Positions 10,301-16,938 of a stretch of 20,337 nucleotides of DNA are shown here, one piece after another (the first letter of the stretch is position 1; every line of letters begins with the position of its first letter). This DNA is from Hadersleviella sp041745395 (GTDB lineage: Bacteria > Chloroflexota > Anaerolineae > Promineifilales > Promineifilaceae), in NCBI GenBank assembly GCA_041745395.1, contig JBGTIZ010000052.1:1-20337 (forward strand), written 5' to 3'. The notes beneath the pieces were generated by a model. The model ran no database searches, was not told the DNA's origin, and saw only the letters and a list, made by a program, of their open reading frames with translations. The translations under genes were made by a program, and so were the position numbers.

Positions 10301-12380
10301 CGAACAAACGCGTTTCACGGCTTTCTACCACTTCGCGCAGGGGGCCGGCCAGCACGGTGCGCTGTACGCCCAGGGGCATCGGGTCATAGTCGGGCTGGCT
10401 GGCTGTGGCCTGCACCACCATTTCGTTGCCAATGAGCTTGCCCAGATACGCGCCCGTGTAGCCAAAGTCTTGCACGAGGCTGGTGGCTGTTCTTTGCAAA
10501 ATGGCGACGGGCTGGCGCAGGACGCTGATGCTTTGCCACAGTTGAATAACTTGACGCTGGCGTTGGTTGCGCCGTTGCACGGCCGTGAATAAGCGCGCAT
10601 TATAAATCGCCGCCGCGACATGATCCGCCATCTGTTGCAACACATTCAGATCATCGGCCAAAAAGGCATCGGGTCGGCGGCTCTGCACGTCGAGCGCACC
10701 CAGCAATTGCCCTTGTGAAATCAGGGGCAGAGCGACCTCGGAGCGGGTTTCGGGCAGGAGCGGGTTGTCAAAGTAACTCTGTTCCGCGCCCACATCCCGG
10801 GCCAAGAACGGTTTGCGCTGGGCGGTGGCTTGTCCCACCACGGAGTTGGAGCCTATGAGGAGTGTATGTGGTTTGTTCTTGAGTATTTCCCCCACTTCGC
10901 CCGTTGATTCACGCACGACCACGGCCGTGGCTGTCTCATCTAGCAAGAAAACGGACGCATGATAATAACCAGAACGATCACGAATCAGATTAACCGTGTC
11001 GCGCAACAAACGGTCTAGCTCCAGCGACGAATTCGCCGCCCGCCCAATCTGCATCGAAGCCTCAAGCTGGTTGGCGCGTTTGCGCAAATCAAGCGTGCGC
11101 TCGGCGATAACATGCTCGCGTGACTCAATCTGCTGGCGCAAATCTTGGGCTAAGTGGTTAAACGTAGCGGCCAATTCACCCAACTCATCACGCCGTTGAA
11201 GCTGAACCGGTTGCGCGTAAATATTTTCGCGCATGGTTTCCGACCCCTGCTGAAGCGTGCCCAAGTCACGGGTCAACGGCCGCACATAAAGCAGGTAAAG
11301 CGCGGTCACGGCCAGTAACCCAATCAAAGCCGAGAGCAAAAGTGAGGGGAGCAGGGCATCATATACGGGAGCGAGGGCTTCGTTACGGGGTTGAATGGTG
11401 GCCACAAACCAGTTTAGGTCGTTAATGGCCGGCATGTTGCCAATGACGCTAGACGCTTTGTAGAGATAGCGCACTTGGTCATCCCCCACAAATTCCAGCA
11501 CTTCTTGGTTATCAATATCAAACGGGGGCGGCAGGTTGTAGGGCGTCAGTTGATTGTTGAACGGCACGGTGTAAACGATGCGCCCTTGGTTGTCGGTCAA
11601 AATAGAGCGACCGCTGATGTTAAACCGCCCTCGCTCAATAATCTCTTTGAGGTTGCTAAAGTCGAATGCACCGCGCAGGTAGCCAATCAGCTCGCCTTGC
11701 CCATTGAGAACGGGCACGGCGATTTCGGTAATGTCTACGCCGGGGGTATGGCGGTCTAGGGTGCGCCCGACGATGTAGAGGGGCTGGCCGCTCTCAAGGG
11801 CTTGGAACCACGCTTTGTCCCGCTGGTCATAGCTGGGGGGAAGATAGTTGCCGCCGACGATACCGCCGTATTTGTTGACCAACAGCAATCCGTTTTGGCC
11901 GGGAAAACCACCGTCAGCAAAGGTTCTTAACACGGCCGTGGCGCGACTGTTAATAATGCCGCGAATGAAGCTATTGGGCAGACTTTCGGGGTCGGTTTGG
12001 GGCTGAATCGTGGCTCGCCATTGCGCATCATACAGAGCCATGTCGTTGTTGGTGCGGTTATCCATAAGGCCGTTAAGCCGCTCAGTCTGCTGGATAATCT
12101 CGCTGTCAGCGGCTACCCGCTCTAGGAAGCGAATCTCTTGCTCGAGCAAGCGCACAATTTGGTCACTTTCGGTATTAGCAATCGCGCTGAAGTTGCTTAA
12201 GGTGAGATTGGTGGTGCGGTCGTTGACAATGACGCTGACGCTGGTGGCCGCAATTACCGCGATAATAATAATGGTCAGGATGAAGAACAGCGGCAAGCGA
12301 AAGGCGATAGACTGAGACCAGGACAGGTCTGTAGCGGTCATAGCCGTGGGCGTGTTTATATTGTCTCTGTTATTAGCCAT
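4368..12380 (-). CDS. giant hybrid sensor histidine kinase (TM-dCache-TM-HAMP-multiple GAF-HisKA-HATPase-REC), about 2,670 aa
   Basis: Membrane helix 1 is about residues 26-52, an extracytoplasmic dCache-like sensor 55-330, helix 2 342-366 and HAMP 365-418. About ten GAF or GAF-like units then fill 439-2270, roughly at 439-600, 620-765, a weak one near 800-870, 880-1047, 1055-1223, 1227-1400, 1420-1580, 1588-1752, 1755-1925, 1928-2100 and 2105-2270. HisKA has MSHELRTPL with His2291. The ATPase domain has the SNAAKF N-box, DTGIGI and GGTGLGLPI. A Thr/Ser/Pro-rich linker leads to a receiver with D2603 and K2652. All kinase and receiver residues are intact. The protein should sit in the inner membrane and combine one external signal with many cytoplasmic ones. 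ATG at 12380 overlaps the upstream stop by 8 bp; the frame is open to 12440. The downstream PLP-receiver gene follows closely. Ligands are unknown. Confidence 0.92.
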   Translation of the reverse strand: MANNRDNINTPTAMTATDLSWSQSIAFRLPLFFILTIIIIAVIAATSVSVIVNDRTTNLTLSNFSAIANTESDQIVRLLEQEIRFLERVAADSEIIQQTERLNGLMDNRTNNDMALYDAQWRATIQPQTDPESLPNSFIRGIINSRATAVLRTFADGGFPGQNGLLLVNKYGGIVGGNYLPPSYDQRDKAWFQALESGQPLYIVGRTLDRHTPGVDITEIAVPVLNGQGELIGYLRGAFDFSNLKEIIERGRFNISGRSILTDNQGRIVYTVPFNNQLTPYNLPPPFDIDNQEVLEFVGDDQVRYLYKASSVIGNMPAINDLNWFVATIQPRNEALAPVYDALLPSLLLSALIGLLAVTALYLLYVRPLTRDLGTLQQGSETMRENIYAQPVQLQRRDELGELAATFNHLAQDLRQQIESREHVIAERTLDLRKRANQLEASMQIGRAANSSLELDRLLRDTVNLIRDRSGYYHASVFLLDETATAVVVRESTGEVGEILKNKPHTLLIGSNSVVGQATAQRKPFLARDVGAEQSYFDNPLLPETRSEVALPLISQGQLLGALDVQSRRPDAFLADDLNVLQQMADHVAAAIYNARLFTAVQRRNQRQRQVIQLWQSISVLRQPVAILQRTATSLVQDFGYTGAYLGKLIGNEMVVQATASQPDYDPMPLGVQRTVLAGPLREVVESRETRLFAHDSPNDPTLYELNLPFMRVELVAPIMRGSDEQTVTHMMVVYEDGVHKLDVNDEILLALLSEALAAALANADLLNEKDSNLLELNRLYQRTTDTLARGQMAQAVFPPIGLASGLEMDTAVSNALVSTHRVPLVLREQVIGEIVVEGAPQGWTTEMETLTTAVAQETAYALENSELFAQTQVRLREQETLFNLTNQLTRVLDINEIYRHASRAFVEELGARGCIISSWEKVSQSITLRVEYIHNAADAQETGHYARQDVHLLEDFPHRDQILTQHQPQLLTADQEPQTLTPAEQTFLSSRQAHQMLELPLLAGDTVLGFVTLYSTAEQPLFDERDIRFAQAMAIQTAVSLQNTSLTTRAQEQVTQLNTLNRISRNLSAAQKMRDMYETIRRELLAIVNATGVSISLITPDGQNVRWSYLYEHNAEIDLSAIPPVPLNKGLTGHVLTTRKPLLINSRTNLDEFRELTGSFSVGAETNAWLGVPVIYAGTLIGSLVIENETDASAFDEPEVELMTTVAANLAVAINNLRQVQELQTSRATAEMLYQTGQRISRTDDSAQVLAALAETPLLAHTAALIAYVFEQPWHTGHKPEQLTVHTHWVAPQHTLPAITVSSQVNDWQNAPLLRHANRLKPLLIADIQNAPQFVPPELASQLAPTVKRLGLFPLIVGRGCVGLLMLLGTEAEAWDATTIQDMTSLIGQAAVTMQNRRLLDRTQTALEIQRQQSVQLQTAAEVAAVSSSFLEVDELLNAAVSLIKERFDLYYVGIFFPDEERTIAQLRAGTGKEGQRQLAQAHKLPLDRKSLVGGTMLDGQPRIRQDVNEAVDWFANPNLPETKSEIALPLLVRQRTIGALTVQSRHPYAFSPELVRVLQTMSDQVAIAIDNASLFERLQGNLDKTAELYEAARQLITAVDEREVYDVLVNFSQRTNLFDVTFVLANDPEAVDQITLLAYSGPPTAKDKEPPAFSARQDDLLPLLSTAEQTTPHMILRPAANEELADSFRDFLASEVIEAAIFIPVFAGDSWLATLVLARHLPRLPQVNELQPFQTLCNQAAVTIANQRLLRETSALYQLGRSLSSAITQEDMARATAREIVNYIGLPQVRVVFYKKSQSFEGLSMDFVLPDGQAQKPQKVLSDRLYDELMATRQPVLLIDDDTAIIDPEADERLERYLRPFGVRAALCVPAFSQHQMLLGAVILDSFNPTASFTDESINFTLIATDQFVTSVENIIFFDEALARAQQLITLNQIGARISGTLDSGELARLVYQEVAALMPCDLFYLAEYDALERTYKTLLLEYDPDVVSVPEILLHGRVDPHNPLLTRLQEGETAVLPQVDALTQTVTALYNPTAVGQDNGLLLPSTIFLPMHQNRQPAAFMIVQAGTPFAYTAEEVNLLRAISNQTVLALANARLLAETQENVTELRTLFNITQSAATSVDADERIANMVNTLHFTLGEAKVELLLLDETYQELEVTQSRGFMAAELGTRFPAQTQDNLFVQAMTTKAPRLISDWSAEPSFKLNSQNPTRSQMVMPLALGQRIVGVLNVESRTAGQFDDRDLRLLQTLSVSLAATIESGRLFRDIQNANEQLRELDKMKTQFLANMSHELRTPLNSIIGFSRLILKGIDGPINETQEEDLNSIHNSGQHLLNLINDVLDLAKMDAGKMALVFDEVDLVELATSVQSTARGLIRDDQVNLRWEVAPGLPKIEADPVRLRQILLNLLSNAAKFTEDGSIALKIQAQGDQHVQISVQDTGIGIAEADYSRLFTAFEQVDANPSRAVGGTGLGLPIVRELVQLHHGRVWFESQVGRGTTFFILLPTRQPRVTAMNTPSAIPSTAEEVNPTSLSNGVTSTASPTKPETSHQRNTLLLVDDELGILTLYQRYLYDQPFELISVRNGSSALLILEERADALAGIIMDVFMPNMSGWDVLRTMRENPAYDDIPVLLCSIEDNREKAVELGAQAMLPKPIIADDLIKALRQLRILA

Positions 12381-14199
12381 GAGATGATTTGTTTGGATCG
12401 GGGCGCATATATCGCTCGTGGGGCGGATAGAGACGAACATGCACCTGCTTGTTGCCCAGAACTTCGCCTAATTGCTGAGCGGCTGATTCCACAATGGTCT
12501 CAGCGTTAAGGCTATGCCGAACCTCGGCCGTGATTTTGTTGAGTACCCGTTCACGCTGTACCAGCACATGCAGGTTTTCAAACAGCTCTTGATTGGTAAT
12601 AATGGTTCCCGCCTGAGCGGCCAATAGCTCAATGAGCTGAATTTCTTCCACATTAAAAGGATGGTCGGGCGTACGGCGCGTGAGCGCGAGCACCCCCACG
12701 GGGCGGTCGCGCTCTTTGAGAGGAACCGTCATTAGAGCTTGAAAATCAGCTTCGGCAAACGCCTCTAAGCGGCCAGACCACATATTGTAATTATCAATGA
12801 CATAGGTTTCCCCTTCTCGAAATGAAAGGCCGGCCAACCCTTCGTCTGGATCGAGATTGTAACCAGTGATGTTGGCGCCCATGTCTATATTCAAAACCAA
12901 TTCGAGCTTGTCGGTCTCTTCCCGCCAGAGGAAAACGCCAGTTCCATCGGCTTGGAGCAATGTTTTAGCCCGCTGAGCCAACACATTTAGCGTGCTTTGC
13001 ACGTCATTTTGCAAGGTCATCAGGCTGGTGATGATTTGCAGTTCGGTCATCTGCTCGCTCCGTTTTTCAAGCTGTTTGAAGAGCAGGGCGTTGTCAATGC
13101 TGTTGGCAAGCTGGTCAGCGATGAGTTGCAAGATGGTGATGTCTTCGGGCGTGAAGGTGTCGGTGTCGCGGCTTTGCATGTCGAGCGCACCAACCAGATA
13201 GCCGCGCGTGATGAGGGGCAAAGCTAGTTCAGAACTGGTTTCGGGCAGGAGGGGATGACGCTGAAAGAAGGGGTCGTCGGCCGTGTTGGTGGCGTGTTGC
13301 GCTTGGCGGCGTTGGGTGGCTTGCCCGACAAGAGATTGCGAACCGATACCCAACCGATACCCTTCCGTTTTTAACTGCTGACCCGCTTCACCCGTTGCTT
13401 CTTGGACGACCACAAAGCGGGTGGTGTCGTCGAGCAGGAGAATGCCGACATGATAGAGGTCAAATTCGTCATGAATAAGGTTGACGCTGTTTTTGAGCAG
13501 GGTCGCCAGTGCGAGGGATTCATTGGCGGTGCGGATAACCTTCAAGCTGAATTCAAGCCGTTTATTGCGGTGTTCTAGGTCAACGAGCTGGTCGTCAATG
13601 CGCTGTTGCAGGGTGGCGTTGAGGTGGCTGAGTTCGTCGGTGGCTTGGCTGAGGGCTTCGAGGGCGTGGGTTTGTTCCCGTTTGATGGCCCACACCACGG
13701 CCGTGATGGCGGCCGAAGCGAGGGCAAAGTAGATCCCGGGCTGGCCAAGGCTTTGCAGATAGAAACCCGCCCCAATGGTCACTAGCAGGTAAGGCCAGCT
13801 TTGTTGGCGGGGTAACAGAGCCACGGCCGTGACCATAAACATGAGCATAAAAAGCGGATGCACCCATAAAGCGAGCGGCGCGGTCAACAAAACAATCGCC
13901 TCCCCCAAAAGCGGGGGGAGTAGCAAAAGATGGGCGGCTAGGTCAAAGCGCGTCTGGCGGATGAGCCGCAGGGTGAGGAAGAGGTACAGGGCGAGTAGAA
14001 GAAAGAAGACTAGGGGGATGACGTAGGTTTGGAGGGTGCTGGTGAATAGTTCTTGGCTGAGACGGAGGGTCAGCCGCAGGGTTAACACGGCCGTGACCAA
14101 AATCAAGCAAAATTGCAGTAGCCGCCCCCGACGCACGGCCGTGGGGTCGTCTGTGGCGATGTGTAAATAGGTGTGCCAAGTTGGGGGCAAATAGTTCAT
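12373..14199 (-). CDS. membrane GAF-domain sensor protein without an output domain, about 608 aa
   Basis: Residues 27-173 form about six hydrophobic helices. A coiled coil (about 180-225) follows, then a full GAF domain (216-376) and a second GAF (386-540). The C-terminus looks like the opening of a third GAF (ITAEVRHSLNAETIVESAAQ) that stops after about 50 residues. There is no HisKA, HATPase, GGDEF or other effector, so it presumably signals through a partner. The next gene, the giant kinase, starts inside its end: the ATG of that gene and this TAA overlap in ATGGCTAA, implying coupled translation. The first GAF closely matches two GAFs of the giant kinase (shared LPET-x-SE-x-ALPL). The start is either ATG 14199 (chosen) or GTG 14226, which lies inside a CACGGCCGTG palindrome; neither has a clear ribosome-binding site. 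Confidence 0.87.
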   Translation of the reverse strand: MNYLPPTWHTYLHIATDDPTAVRRGRLLQFCLILVTAVLTLRLTLRLSQELFTSTLQTYVIPLVFFLLLALYLFLTLRLIRQTRFDLAAHLLLLPPLLGEAIVLLTAPLALWVHPLFMLMFMVTAVALLPRQQSWPYLLVTIGAGFYLQSLGQPGIYFALASAAITAVVWAIKREQTHALEALSQATDELSHLNATLQQRIDDQLVDLEHRNKRLEFSLKVIRTANESLALATLLKNSVNLIHDEFDLYHVGILLLDDTTRFVVVQEATGEAGQQLKTEGYRLGIGSQSLVGQATQRRQAQHATNTADDPFFQRHPLLPETSSELALPLITRGYLVGALDMQSRDTDTFTPEDITILQLIADQLANSIDNALLFKQLEKRSEQMTELQIITSLMTLQNDVQSTLNVLAQRAKTLLQADGTGVFLWREETDKLELVLNIDMGANITGYNLDPDEGLAGLSFREGETYVIDNYNMWSGRLEAFAEADFQALMTVPLKERDRPVGVLALTRRTPDHPFNVEEIQLIELLAAQAGTIITNQELFENLHVLVQRERVLNKITAEVRHSLNAETIVESAAQQLGEVLGNKQVHVRLYPPHERYMRPDPNKSSHG

Positions 14200-14244
14200 A
14201 ACGAGTTTGCCGTTGGGGTGAGACACGGCCGTGTTAAACGTAAA

Positions 14245-14277
14245 AAGTGAGAAGTACTAAGCATCTACTTCTCACTT
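14245..14277. repeat. intergenic hairpin, AGTGAGAAGTA family, copy 2
   Basis: A perfect 12-bp inverted repeat (AAGTGAGAAGTA at 14245-14256, complement at 14266-14277) flanks a 9-base loop. It lies in the leader just upstream of the membrane GAF gene and downstream of the receiver gene ending at 14440. A stem-loop here could end transcription of the two receivers or act in the leader of the sensor operon. It belongs to the family at 1297, 16244 and 16939. Confidence 0.7.
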
Positions 14278-14320
14278 CTCGGGGTGCTGTGCGGTGCGGT
14301 TACACGGCCGTGGGTATGGG

Positions 14321-14369
14321 GTTTTCAATCGTGTCATGTTTCACGTGTCATGGGTCACGTGGTTTTTCT
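14321..14369. repeat. intergenic GTGTCAYG-type repeat, copy A
   Basis: A stretch built from iterated (G)TGTCATG/GTTTCACGTG units and ending in a T run. It aligns with 17515-17564 across about 45 bases with roughly seven substitutions, nearly all C/T or G/A, which is far more than chance for two intergenic regions 3 kb apart. It contains two CACGTG palindromes. Both copies lie downstream of minus-strand genes in the same orientation. The 240-bp gap 14200-14439 also holds two CACGGCCGTG copies (14224, 14303) and hairpin copy 2; I see no gene there. Confidence 0.6.
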
Positions 14370-14439
14370 ATGGACATACCAAACAGTCACTAACTGAACC
14401 CATGAATTCCCAAAGAGCCTTAAAAAATCAGGGTCGTCC

Positions 14440-14877
14440 CTACGTTAGTTCCCACACAGACTCGCCCTGCAAAATGCGTTGAATTTGTTCAGGAAATTTG
14501 TCGGGGTCAAGCGGTTTAGAGAGAAAGCCATCAAATCCAGCCTTGCGCGATTTATCCATTTCCACCGAGCTAGCTTGGGCCGTCACTACGACCACTTTGG
14601 TATTCTTGAGCTTCGGATCAGCCCGCAACTGGCGCAGAGCATCGTACCCATCTTCGTGCGGCAGGCGCAAATCCATCAAAATAAGGTCAACGCGGGGCAT
14701 GGTCTTGGCGAAGTCAACCACGCCCCAGCCAGTCGTTTTCCATTCACAATGCTGGATACCCATGAAGGCTAATAAGCGCGCCACCAGCACAAAATTGGGA
14801 ACATTGTCTTCCACAACCAATACATACACATCTTCGAGGTTTGGCTCGTTATTATTCAAGGAGGATGTTACTTCCAT
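14440..14877 (-). CDS. single-domain response regulator, 145 aa
   Basis: A stand-alone receiver. After an 18-residue polar N-terminus it has the acidic pair E23-D24, phospho-acceptor D69 in LILMDLRLP, Thr99 in VVVTAQ and Lys121 in FLSKP. No DNA-binding or enzymatic domain follows, so it should act as a phosphate shuttle or by protein contact, like CheY/DivK/Spo0F-type receivers. The ATG at 14875-14877 is preceded by a good ribosome-binding site (GAGGA, about nine bases upstream). It lies 57 bp after the previous receiver gene on the same strand and about 240 bp before the sensor operon. The region between it and that operon has repeats, so co-transcription is uncertain. Confidence 0.9.
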   Translation of the reverse strand: MEVTSSLNNNEPNLEDVYVLVVEDNVPNFVLVARLLAFMGIQHCEWKTTGWGVVDFAKTMPRVDLILMDLRLPHEDGYDALRQLRADPKLKNTKVVVVTAQASSVEMDKSRKAGFDGFLSKPLDPDKFPEQIQRILQGESVWELT

Positions 14878-14934
14878 ACTAAAAAGTCCTCATGGTTTCT
14901 ATGCTCTGCGTCGAGTGAAAAAAAGCGTTTTGTG

Positions 14935-15318
14935 TCATATACGGCCTCTGTTCAAAAAAGCGCGTAGTTGATCGGGAAAAGTGTCCACGCTGATTGGTTT
15001 TTGGATATAGCCATCACAACCTGCGTCTAAGCTACGTTCACGATCCCCTTTCATCACGTTGGCGGTTAGCGCAATAATGGGGACGGCGTCTAAATGAGAC
15101 AGTTCGCGCATCTTATTGGTCACGGTATAGCCGTCCATGGCGGGCATACTCAAATCCATTAAAATCAGGTCGGGGGTATTGTCGGCCACGTAAGTAAGAC
15201 CAGCTTGACCATTCACGGCCGTGTGAATCTCAAAACCAGACGCGGCCAGCAAGCGGCTAACCAGCTTACGATTTTCCAAATTGTCTTCTATATAAAGTAT
15301 AACGGGCGTTTCGCTCAT
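14935..15318 (-). CDS. single-domain response regulator, 127 aa
   Basis: A stand-alone receiver of normal length: ILYIEDN with E11-D12, phospho-acceptor D55 in LILMDLSMP, T85 in IIALTA and K107 in YIQKP. It resembles the receiver of the 413-residue kinase (YIED-N/T start, GCDGY/GCNGF, QKP/TKP), suggesting related partners. ATG 15318 is chosen because receivers of this type begin a few residues before the YIED strand; an in-frame ATG at 15357 would add 13 residues. Neither has a clear ribosome-binding site. It is the first minus-strand gene left of the divergent region 15319-15714. One CACGGCCGTG copy (15214) encodes Thr-Ala-Val. Confidence 0.9.
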   Translation of the reverse strand: MSETPVILYIEDNLENRKLVSRLLAASGFEIHTAVNGQAGLTYVADNTPDLILMDLSMPAMDGYTVTNKMRELSHLDAVPIIALTANVMKGDRERSLDAGCDGYIQKPISVDTFPDQLRAFLNRGRI

Positions 15319-15377
15319 GTGCTTGGTACGATAGTCACTAATTTTGACCCCACCCATTGAATCAGGGTAGCTAAAGG

Positions 15378-15424
15378 GTAAGCGTTCAACGTCTCAACCA
15401 GTCATCTGACTGGCTCACGCTTAC
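15378..15424. other. nested inverted repeat in the divergent intergenic region
   Basis: An 8-bp outer stem (GTAAGCGT at 15378-15385 with ACGCTTAC at 15417-15424) encloses a 7-bp inner stem (CCAGTCA/TGACTGG, 15398-15413). It sits about 60 bp upstream of the receiver start at 15318. It could be a leader RNA structure or a protein-binding operator. No known riboswitch consensus is evident. The rest of 15425-15600 shows only a minor GGTAG/CTACC stem near 15480-15500 and no ORF. Confidence 0.5.
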
Positions 15425-15631
15425 GTATTATGCAAGCCATTCCCAAATGGGCAACCGCAAAATGCCTTATCAACTAGACAGGTAGACCGCGAAACCTACC
15501 CAAGAGGCAAAATAACCGTAGTCTCACCCCTATCTGGCAATGATACCGACTTCAAACATGACAAACATGGTCAGCCGTCTGTTTTCGCGGGTTTTTCACT
15601 GTCCATTCACTCTATTCATAACCTGGGCAAC

Positions 15632-15668
15632 GACTCACCTTCTCGAGAAAAGCCCTTCGGTGTGAGTC
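15632..15668 (+). other. stem-loop in the ybaK leader
   Basis: GACTCAC (15632-15638) pairs with GTGAGTC (15662-15668). The loop contains a perfect 10-bp palindrome, TTCTCGAGAA (15640-15649). The stem lies about 35 bp upstream of the ybaK ribosome-binding site. I considered a T-box-like leader, but the region is short and no T-box core sequence is visible. A local regulatory stem or chance structure are both possible. Confidence 0.35.
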
Positions 15669-15714
15669 CACGCCGTTATTGATCTGGTGAAGCAAACTAC
15701 TACAGGAGAAGCAA

Positions 15715-16194
15715 ATGCAAAAAACGTTAGCAATGAAATTGTTAGAAGGCAAAAAAATCCCTTATGAACCAGTCACCTATCCCACCACGGAGCGCGACGC
15801 CGCCATCATTGCCCACCATTTTGGGGTAGACCCTGCCCTCGTTTACAAAACCCTGGTTGTAGACCGCCCCACGCCTCAAAAGCCGTTATTGGTCATGGTG
15901 GCCGCTAATCGGCAGTTAGACCTGAAAAAATTGGCTAAAGCAACGGGCGACAAAAAGCTGAAAATGGCGACCCACGCCCGCGCCGAGGAGCTAACAGGGT
16001 TACAGGTGGGCGGTATTTCGCCGCTAGCTTTGCTCAACAAAGGCTTCCAGGTAATGGTTGACCAGCCCGCCCGCGACTTAACCCATCTGTTTGTGAGTGC
16101 CGGCGAGCGTGGCATTAACTTAAAAGTGCCTGTAAAGCCAGTGGTGAAGTTGATTGGCGGCCGGTATGCAGATGTGAGTTCGAGCGAAGAGTAA
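15715..16194 (+). CDS. ybaK: YbaK/EbsC-family Cys-tRNA(Pro) deacylase, 159 aa
   Basis: A trans-editing enzyme that, in its family, hydrolyses Cys-tRNA(Pro) mischarged by prolyl-tRNA synthetase, in the cytoplasm. The length is typical. The conserved lysine is K45 in LVYKTLVV, and the family GGISPLA loop is at 99-105. The ATG at 15715 follows a strong AGGAGA site (15704-15709). It is the only clear plus-strand gene and stands alone: divergent from the receiver genes and convergent with the receiver at 16374. It carries no CACGGCCGTG copy. Exact amino-acid specificity within the YbaK/ProX superfamily is inferred. Confidence 0.92.
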   Translation: MQKTLAMKLLEGKKIPYEPVTYPTTERDAAIIAHHFGVDPALVYKTLVVDRPTPQKPLLVMVAANRQLDLKKLAKATGDKKLKMATHARAEELTGLQVGGISPLALLNKGFQVMVDQPARDLTHLFVSAGERGINLKVPVKPVVKLIGGRYADVSSSEE

Positions 16195-16243
16195 ACGCTG
16201 AAGGCGGAAGCCGTTTGCAAGTTAAGAAACAAATCAGGTAAAC

Positions 16244-16327
16244 GAGTGAAAAGTGAAAGGTAAGAAGTAAGAAGTAGCTGGGCAACCAGTCACCCACTTC
16301 TTACTTTTCACGTCTTACTTCTTACTC
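16244..16327. terminator. hairpin between convergent genes, AGTGAGAAGTA family, copy 3
   Basis: Two 32-base arms (16244-16275 and 16296-16327) match as an inverted repeat at about 25 of 32 positions, with a loop of about 20 bases. The left arm on the plus strand is made of GTGAAAAGT/GTAAGAAGT units without C. It lies between ybaK (plus, ends 16194) and the receiver gene (minus, ends 16374), where a bidirectional terminator is expected. The terminator role is inferred from position; there is no classic GC stem plus U run. Confidence 0.5.
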
Positions 16328-16373
16328 AGCTTGTTGCCCGATTCGTTTTTTTATCTACAACTGGCCCCCACAT

Positions 16374-16754
16374 TTAATAGGTATTGACCGCCAGCCGCTG
16401 AATCGTATCCACCACATCGGGGAAATCGAATGGTTTGGGGAGGAAGGCCGCGCCTACTTCGGCTAGCTCTTCTCGAGAGGGCGACGGCCACGCGCTAACG
16501 AGAACAATCGGCCGTGTTTCGCCCCGCGTGCGCAGTTCACGAGCCAATTCTAACCCCGTCATTTTGGGCAACCGTATATCAAACAACAAGATATTAGCGT
16601 CTCGATATTGGGGGGCATCGTACTGGTCTAGCAAATCTTCGCCGCTCATTAGGGCAGGGTGAACCTGAATGCCAAACAGGCCGAGGCCGCTGGCTAACAG
16701 TTTGGCAATATTTGGCTCATCTTCGATGTATAAGACATTGATTTTTTTGCTCAT
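16374..16754 (-). CDS. single-domain response regulator, 126 aa
   Basis: A receiver with E11-D12 in LYIEDEP, phospho-acceptor D59 in LLFDIRLPKMTG, Ser87 in LVSAWPS at the usual Thr/Ser position, and Lys107 in FLPKPF. No output domain follows. It is more divergent than the other two stand-alone receivers, closer to OmpR-type receiver sequence, and is encoded alone. ATG at 16752-16754 starts two bases after a T-rich stretch on the plus strand; the ribosome-binding site is weak (AGAAG about 10 bases upstream). Its leader contains a 10-bp tandem repeat (16774-16793). The partner kinase is unknown but could be one of the two in this window. Confidence 0.9.
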   Translation of the reverse strand: MSKKINVLYIEDEPNIAKLLASGLGLFGIQVHPALMSGEDLLDQYDAPQYRDANILLFDIRLPKMTGLELARELRTRGETRPIVLVSAWPSPSREELAEVGAAFLPKPFDFPDVVDTIQRLAVNTY

Positions 16755-16773
16755 GGGCGTTTACTTCTATTTG

Positions 16774-16793
16774 TGGGTTGAGTTGGGTTGAGT
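16774..16793. repeat. 10-bp tandem repeat in a receiver-gene leader
   Basis: TGGGTTGAGT occurs twice in perfect tandem, in a G/T-rich stretch (16774-16825) upstream of the receiver gene. Read on the gene's strand it is a C/A-rich leader. The rest of the gap 16755-16938 shows no ORF and only a short palindrome (CGAATAATTCG near 16898-16908). Confidence 0.6.
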
Positions 16794-16938
16794 GGGTGTG
16801 TGGTGTCGTCGGGTGGATGGGTTTAAGGCGTGATTGTAGCTTTCTCCGCTCTTACGGCCAAATCTGATAGGCGCAGCGACTTGTGGCCTTTACGCGAATA
16901 ATTCGGTTTTCGAGCGAAGTAACAGGTCAAAAATTGGC

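Noticed and set aside
15600..15714. T-box or other known riboswitch in the ybaK leader
   Set aside because: The leader is short and lacks the T-box core; I could match no known riboswitch consensus in it.
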